Shown: positions 59,936 through 64,000 of the stretch, piece after piece
Layout of the letters: the number at the start of each line of letters is the position of its first letter
How positions within the stretch are numbered: position 1 is the first letter of the stretch
NCBI GenBank assembly: GCA_029721435.1
Contig: CM056573.1
Location: forward strand, 2,702,501-2,766,500
Origin: Gymnothorax reevesii
Lineage: Eukaryota; Chordata; Actinopteri; Anguilliformes; Muraenidae
Direction: 5' to 3'
DNA: 64,000 nucleotides
The notes under the pieces: generated by a model
What the model saw: the letters and a program-made list of their open reading frames with translations, nothing else
Told to the model about the DNA's origin: nothing
Databases searched by the model: none
Translations under genes and position numbers: made by a program

Positions 59936-60056
59936 CAGGTCTCTACTCTCATTGGCAAAGGTGAAAAAGTGAAATTCCTGCAGCTCATAACCCGACCTCA
60001 GAATCCCAAGGGCCAGATCCTGACCTCTACTGTCCCTGTTGTGATTTACGAACCCC
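59936..60056 (+). other. Possible coding fragment next to the Gypsy 3' end
   Basis: This ~40-codon segment reads VSTLIGKGEKVKFLQLITRP and then QNPKGQILTSTVPVVIYEP. It is preceded by a pyrimidine-rich tract and CAG (GCTCCTCTATTATCAG) that could be a splice acceptor. I do not recognise the protein. The frame runs on into the Gypsy polypurine tract on the opposite strand, so its end is not natural. It may be an exon remnant, part of another repeat, or chance. Confidence 0.25.
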
Positions 60057-60093
60057 CCTCCCAACGAACGCCTCCTGGCGTTCAACCTGAGAA

Positions 60094-60342
60094 TCAATGG
60101 TGACTGGCATGAAAGTCTCTTATAAGATCCTTGTTCAGAATGTGCCTAGCTGGCACCCAAATGGGATGTTCAGGTTTGTAACCCTCCCAGTCAACGAGGT
60201 ACTGCAGTTCTCTACCTCGTCGACGGGAGTCCAGGAGGGCACGGACCGTGTAGGTTTCGCCTCCGTCGATGATCCGGGCGGGTGGTGGGGGATCAGGTCC
60301 TGATGACAGGTGGTGGGTTATAGCAGGTTTGATTTGTGACAT
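60094..60342 (-). pseudogene. pol: Gypsy integrase chromodomain
   Basis: The 82-codon frame contains [20 protein letters not shown], then [20 protein letters not shown] and [10 protein letters not shown]. This matches the chromodomain fold: V-R at the first strand, [11 protein letters not shown] (E in many homologues), and the C-terminal helix. In chromoviruses this domain is thought to steer integration by binding chromatin marks. The usual aromatic positions are filled by Y, W and W. It defines the element as a chromovirus. The frame ends at 60094, about 40 bases before the purine tract. Confidence 0.92.
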
Positions 60343-60889
60343 GGAAAGTGGGGTGTATACGTCGCAAGGATAGGGGGAGACGGAGGCGAATGGCGGTGGG
60401 ACTTAGGACCCTCTCAATAGTAAAATGGCCCAGGTATTTGGGGAAAAGCTTACCCCCGTTACCTCTGAGGGGAATGTCCCTTGAAGACAACCAGACCCCC
60501 CACCCAGGTCGGTACGTGGGAGCAGCAGTGCGTTTCTTGTCGGCCTGTTCCTTCATTCAGATCGACCTGAGCAGGGCCTGGCGGGTGGCAATCCAGGTGC
60601 GTCTGCACCTAACGAACTCGCGGGCAGAGGGAACAGCTACCTCCTCCTCCTGGGACGGGAACAAGGGGGGCTGGTAGCCAAGACAGGCTTTGAAGGGGGA
60701 GACGCCAGAGGCTGCAGAGGTGTGACTGTTCAAGGCGTACTCCACCCATGGTAACTGATTGCTCCAGGAGAAGGGGTTCCTAATACACAGACATCTTAAC
60801 ACATTTTCCACACATTGGTTAGCTCGCTCTGTCTGGCCATTAGTCTGAGGATGGAAACCTGATGATAGACCAACTGAAGTGCCAAGAGC
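60293..60889 (-). pseudogene. pol: Gypsy integrase C-terminal region
   Basis: After the frameshift the reading continues as [20 protein letters not shown] and [20 protein letters not shown] (60811-60557). An in-frame TGA after LLRSI follows; the position suggests a CGA-to-TGA change. The next open part (60556-60293) has MKEQADKKRTAAPTYRPGWG and VWLSSRDIPLRGNGGKLFPK, the GPY/F-like module (KLFPKYLGHFTIERV), then PTFHVTNQ. A frameshift near 60300-60340 leads into the chromodomain. Confidence 0.88.
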
Positions 60890-62110
60890 CTAAAAAAATA
60901 TTTTCCAAAAAAGTGCAATGAACTGAGGGTCGCGATCGGAAGTGATGTCGGTGGGTATTCCATGAAGCCTAATGACATGTTGTATAACAGGCTTGACGGT
61001 GTCTTGAGCGGAGGAGAGTTTAGTGAGGGGAACTAAGTGAACGGCTTTGGAGAATCTATCAACAATAGTGAGAATGGTGGTGTGGTGATTGGATGGGGGA
61101 AGGCCTGTGATAAAATCTAGTGCGATGTGAGACCAGGGACGGTGTGGTGTAGGAAGGGGCTGAGGTAAACCTTGAGGGGGCTGGTGAGAAGTCTTAGCCT
61201 GGGCACAGACCGAGCAAGCAGCTACGAAACCCTGGACATCTTGGGTCAGTTCTGGCCACGAAAACCTCTGAGGGATAAAGTTCTTGGTACGGCGAATCCC
61301 AGGGTGACAGGACAGCCTGGATGAGTGTCTCCATTCCAGGACCTTAGGGCGGAGGGCAGCTGGGACATATAAGCAGTTAGTCAGACAAGCACTGGGGGTA
61401 GCAGCATTGGCTTGGGTATTCCTGACCTCCTTCTCAAAATCTAAACATAGGGCATTGATAAACGCTTCTTGAGGGAGAATGGTATCCTGACTAGGTTCCT
61501 CTTCCTGGATCTCAAAACATCGAGATAGGGCATCAGGCTTGACATTTTTACTTCCCGGTCTATAGGCAATGTGGAAGTTAAAGCGGGAAAAGAATACTGC
61601 CCACCTGGCTTGTCGCGGGTTGAGTCTCTTGGCCGTCTGTAGGTACTCCAAGTTCTTGTGGTCTGTCCAGACAATGAAGGGTACTTTTGAGCCTTCCAGC
61701 CATTGTCTCCACTCCTCCAAGGCTAACTTCACCGCCAACAGCTCCCGATTGCCGATGTCATAATTTCTTTCAGCCGAGCTGAGGCGGCGAGAAAAGAAAG
61801 CACATGGATGGATCTTACCATCCTCCGTGGACCTCTGGGACAGGATGGCTCCAGCTCCAATATTGGAAGCGTCCACTTCAACAATGAACTGGAGTTCTGG
61901 GTTAGAGATGGTGAGAATGGGTGCAGAGGTGAAGCGGGCTTTCAAATCACAAAAGGCATTCTCAGCTTTTTCAGACCATAGGAATCTGGACTTGGAGGAG
62001 GTAAGGGCAGTGAGAGGAGCAGCAACAGAATTATAGTTCCGGATAAACCAGCGATAAAAGTTGGAAAAACCCAAAAATCGCTGGAGGGACTTATGGTCCT
62101 CTGGTCTGGG
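60890..62110 (-). pseudogene. pol: Gypsy RNase H and integrase core
   Basis: The 394-codon open frame (62074-60890) continues the RT frame. The connection domain reads [11 protein letters not shown]. RNase H, which removes the RNA strand, shows Asp68 (VEVDASN), Glu111 ([11 protein letters not shown]), Asp138 (WTDHKNL) and KPDALSR (179-185). The integrase zinc site is H260, H267, C297 and C300 ([12 protein letters not shown]). The catalytic core shows Asp320 ([11 protein letters not shown]) and Asp380 (TSDRDPQF). The frame then breaks after FWKIFF at about 60890. The Glu region ([18 protein letters not shown]) continues in another frame down to 60811, so the third acid is separated by a frameshift. 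Confidence 0.92.
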
Positions 62111-62780
62111 CTAATTGGTAACAGCTTCCACCTTTAGGGGGTCCATCCGAATGGTGCCTGGGGAGATGATGTAGCCCAAAAAGGTGGTGGTTTCAACAAA
62201 AAACTCACATTTCTCAGCTTTCAGGAAGAAGTGGTTTTCCAGGAGGCGACGAAGCACTTGGCGTACATGTTTGACATGGGCCTCCTGTATATCTCCATCG
62301 AGATATACAAATACAAACTTATTAATCATATCTCTTAACACATCGTTCACAAGATTTTGGAACACCGCTGGAACATTAGTAAGCCCGAAAGGAAGAACCA
62401 AGTACTCCCAGTGCCCAGTGGGAGTGTTGAAGGCGGTCTTCCATTCGTCCCCCTCTCTGATACGCACCAGGTGATATGCGTTACGCAGGTCGAGTTTGGT
62501 GAATAGCTTGGCTCCTTGCAGGAGATTAAAAGCGGTATTCATGAGTGGGAGTGGGTAGCGGTTCTTCACAGTTATCTCGTTGAGGCCCCGATAGTCAATA
62601 CATGGTCTTCAGGATCCGTCCTTCTTGGACACAGAAAAGAATCCGGCACCAGCAGGGGAAGATGATGGGCGAATAATGCCAGCAGCAAGTGACTCTGAAA
62701 GGTACTCCATGGCTTAGGTTTCTGGTCTGGAGAGGGAATAGAGTCGGCCTCTAGGGGGCATTGTGCCTGGCTTCAGGTCA
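62111..62780 (-). pseudogene. pol: Gypsy reverse transcriptase with damaged catalytic motif
   Basis: The enzyme would copy element RNA to DNA. Before the open part (62111-62569) the family frame reads [11 protein letters not shown], a stop, [31 protein letters not shown], a stop, [12 protein letters not shown]. The open part holds [16 protein letters not shown] with the first catalytic Asp, then [20 protein letters not shown]. The catalytic YLDD box reads [12 protein letters not shown]: the second Asp is displaced and several residues after it are deleted. FLGYIISP closes the domain. A stop at 62111 (TAG in VTN-*-PRPED) separates it from RNase H in the same frame. Confidence 0.9.
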
Positions 62781-64000
62781 ATGGAGCAGTAATAGGGTCG
62801 GTGAGGTGGTAAACTGGTGGTCCAGGACTTCGAGAACACCTCCTTGAGGTCATGAAACTCAAGGGGGACCTTCTCTTGGTCAGGTATCTCTTCTTGCGAT
62901 GGGCTGGCTTGAGGTTCGAGGGCGTTATGGAGGCACTGCTCAGGGAGCAGTTAGGGCTCCAACCCTTAACCTCATTGTTACGCCAGTCTATGTCAGGGAG
63001 ATGTTTAGCCATCCATGGATGGCCCAGAACAATGGGTGCATGAGGAGAATGTAACAAAAAGAGCTGAATGGTCTCCTGGTGGTTACCTGAGGCTTTGAGC
63101 TTGATGGGGCTGGTAACATGTGTAATCTGGGCTATTTTCTGGCCACTGAGCGAATTGGCCACCCGGTACGGAAAGATCTTTTCCATGGGAATGCCCCAGT
63201 CACGAGCAAGCTCCACATCAATCAGGTTCTCCTCAGCCCCAGTATCAATGAGAGTCATGGTGGATCTGCTCTCTCCTCCCCACTCCAGGATAACTGGGAG
63301 GCACGTACAGCTCTTAGTCTCCCGTACCGGCGTCACCCCAATTATTGCTTCTCTCTGGGCACCAGGGGAACTCTTCATCTTGTTGGGGCACTGAGCAATG
63401 TGGTGTCCCCCCTTGCCGCAGTAAAAGCAGGCCCCTTCTCGTCGGCAACAATCCTTCTCCTCCATAGGAACGCAGGTGCGGCCCAGTTGCATGGGTTCTG
63501 GCTCAGGAGGACTACCGCCAGTAGGGGATGGTAGAGGTGGAGTGCTCTGGAGGAGTGGGTTAGGTCGTTTGCGGGTAGCGAAGCGTCTGCATTCTTCCAA
63601 TCGTGAATCTACGCGAATGGCCAAGTCAACCAAGTCATCCAAATCCTCCGGTAACTCACGGGAAACTAGCTCATCTTTTAAAGATTCGGAAGGGCCGTTA
63701 AAAAAGAAATCATACAAGGCTCTACGTCCCCACCTGCTGCTGGTAGCCAGAGTCTGGAAATGGATGGCGTAGTCGGCCACGGAACGGCCACCTTGTCGAA
63801 TGCGCAGAATTTCTCGTTCCGCCTCATGACCCAGCTTTGTGCAGTGGAAGATACGCCTCATCTCCTCACCCAGCAGACCAAACGAATGTACGCAGGATAG
63901 ATCTGCTTACCATGCAGCCGTAGCCCACTGCTTGGCCCTTCCCGTCAGTTGCGTGATGATAAATGCAACTCGAGCACGTTCGGAGGGGAATGATGAGGGC
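62773..64000 (-). pseudogene. gag: Gypsy gag with zinc knuckle and protease
   Basis: Gag forms the particle shell and packages element RNA; the protease cuts the polyprotein. Upstream of the ATG at 63861 the same frame reads ERARVAFIITQLTGRAKQWA, so the gene continues beyond the window, but a stop follows W near 63907. The 362-codon open part (62773-63861) shows YAIHFQTLA, a capsid-like helical region to about residue 90, and a Pro-rich linker. A CCHC zinc knuckle follows (C145, C148, H153, C158, within CFYCGKGGHHIAQC). The aspartic protease active site is LIDTGAEENLID (D206-T-G208), then PIVLGHPWM. Near 62945 the frame shifts; the last residues (after about 320) are out of the family frame. 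Confidence 0.88.

Larger units (their letters stand above)
60044..64000 (-). mobile_element. Sushi-type Gypsy chromovirus retrotransposon, decayed, truncated by window edge
   Basis: Read from 64000 downwards the order is gag, protease, reverse transcriptase, RNase H, integrase, chromodomain, then a purine tract GGGAGGGGGG (about 60044-60053). This is the standard layout of the fish Sushi-ichi-like chromoviruses of the Gypsy/Metaviridae group. Stops, at least three frameshifts and a lesion in the catalytic RT motif make it inactive. The 5' LTR and gag start lie beyond the right edge. I do not recognise a 3' LTR after the purine tract: the sequence that follows begins TTCGTAAATC instead of TG. 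Confidence 0.9.

Noticed and set aside
1..64000. A prokaryotic-style defence, biosynthetic or phage system
   Set aside because: No operon structure, ribosome-binding sites or bacterial gene families are visible; all readable genes are eukaryotic transposable-element genes.

Overview
This is a gene-poor stretch of a eukaryotic, almost certainly ray-finned-fish, genome. The evidence is the repeat content read from the sequence: Tc1-like transposons with the usual fish ends, hAT- and piggyBac-type miniature elements with exact target-site duplications, L2-like and RTE-type LINEs, a chromodomain-bearing Sushi-type Gypsy retrotransposon, and several dispersed repeats that I know only from fish. 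I could not name a species. I found no host gene, rRNA, tRNA, operon-like block or prokaryotic system. Nearly all readable protein sequence belongs to decayed transposable elements.

Layout, left to right. 0-6.5 kb: two solo LTRs of one ~1.1 kb family (63-1202, 2589-3659), then a decayed L2-like LINE (4580-6445) whose reverse-transcriptase gene is split by an unrelated solo LTR (5331-5824). 6.5-9.4 kb: an RTE-type LINE on the minus strand, with endonuclease and reverse transcriptase broken by few lesions. 9.4-20 kb: microsatellites, an inverted pair of 176-bp piggyBac-like MITEs (9715-9890, 11102-11277), two Tc1/mariner-type remnants, and a 58-bp-unit minisatellite (19722-20380). 20-34 kb: a 5'-truncated L2-like LINE tail, more Tc1-like wreckage, a 35-bp minisatellite, a ~114-bp near-palindrome and a 350-bp hAT-like MITE.

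34-52 kb: three more solo LTRs of the first family (34370-35464, 46555-48014, 50514-51577). One of them carries a nested LINE 3' end. Two hAT-type non-autonomous elements (41867-42607, 43414-44070), foldback MITEs and generic fish repeats lie between. 52-64 kb: another MITE, a structurally complete Tc1-like element with 224-bp inverted repeats (55486-57102), a clean 342-bp solo LTR (58035-58376), and the Gypsy chromovirus on the minus strand (about 60056 to beyond 64000). The Gypsy element carries gag, protease, RT, RNase H, integrase and chromodomain, all interrupted by stops or frameshifts.

The most informative content is the insertion record. Target-site duplications fix the borders of at least seven elements to the base, and two nestings (LTR in LINE, LINE in LTR) give relative ages. 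Five solo LTRs of one family, with no internal region anywhere in the window, point to repeated LTR-LTR recombination or to a non-autonomous family. The one possibly non-transposon coding hint is a short open segment at 59936-60056 beside the Gypsy 3' end. I saw no convincing new biological system.
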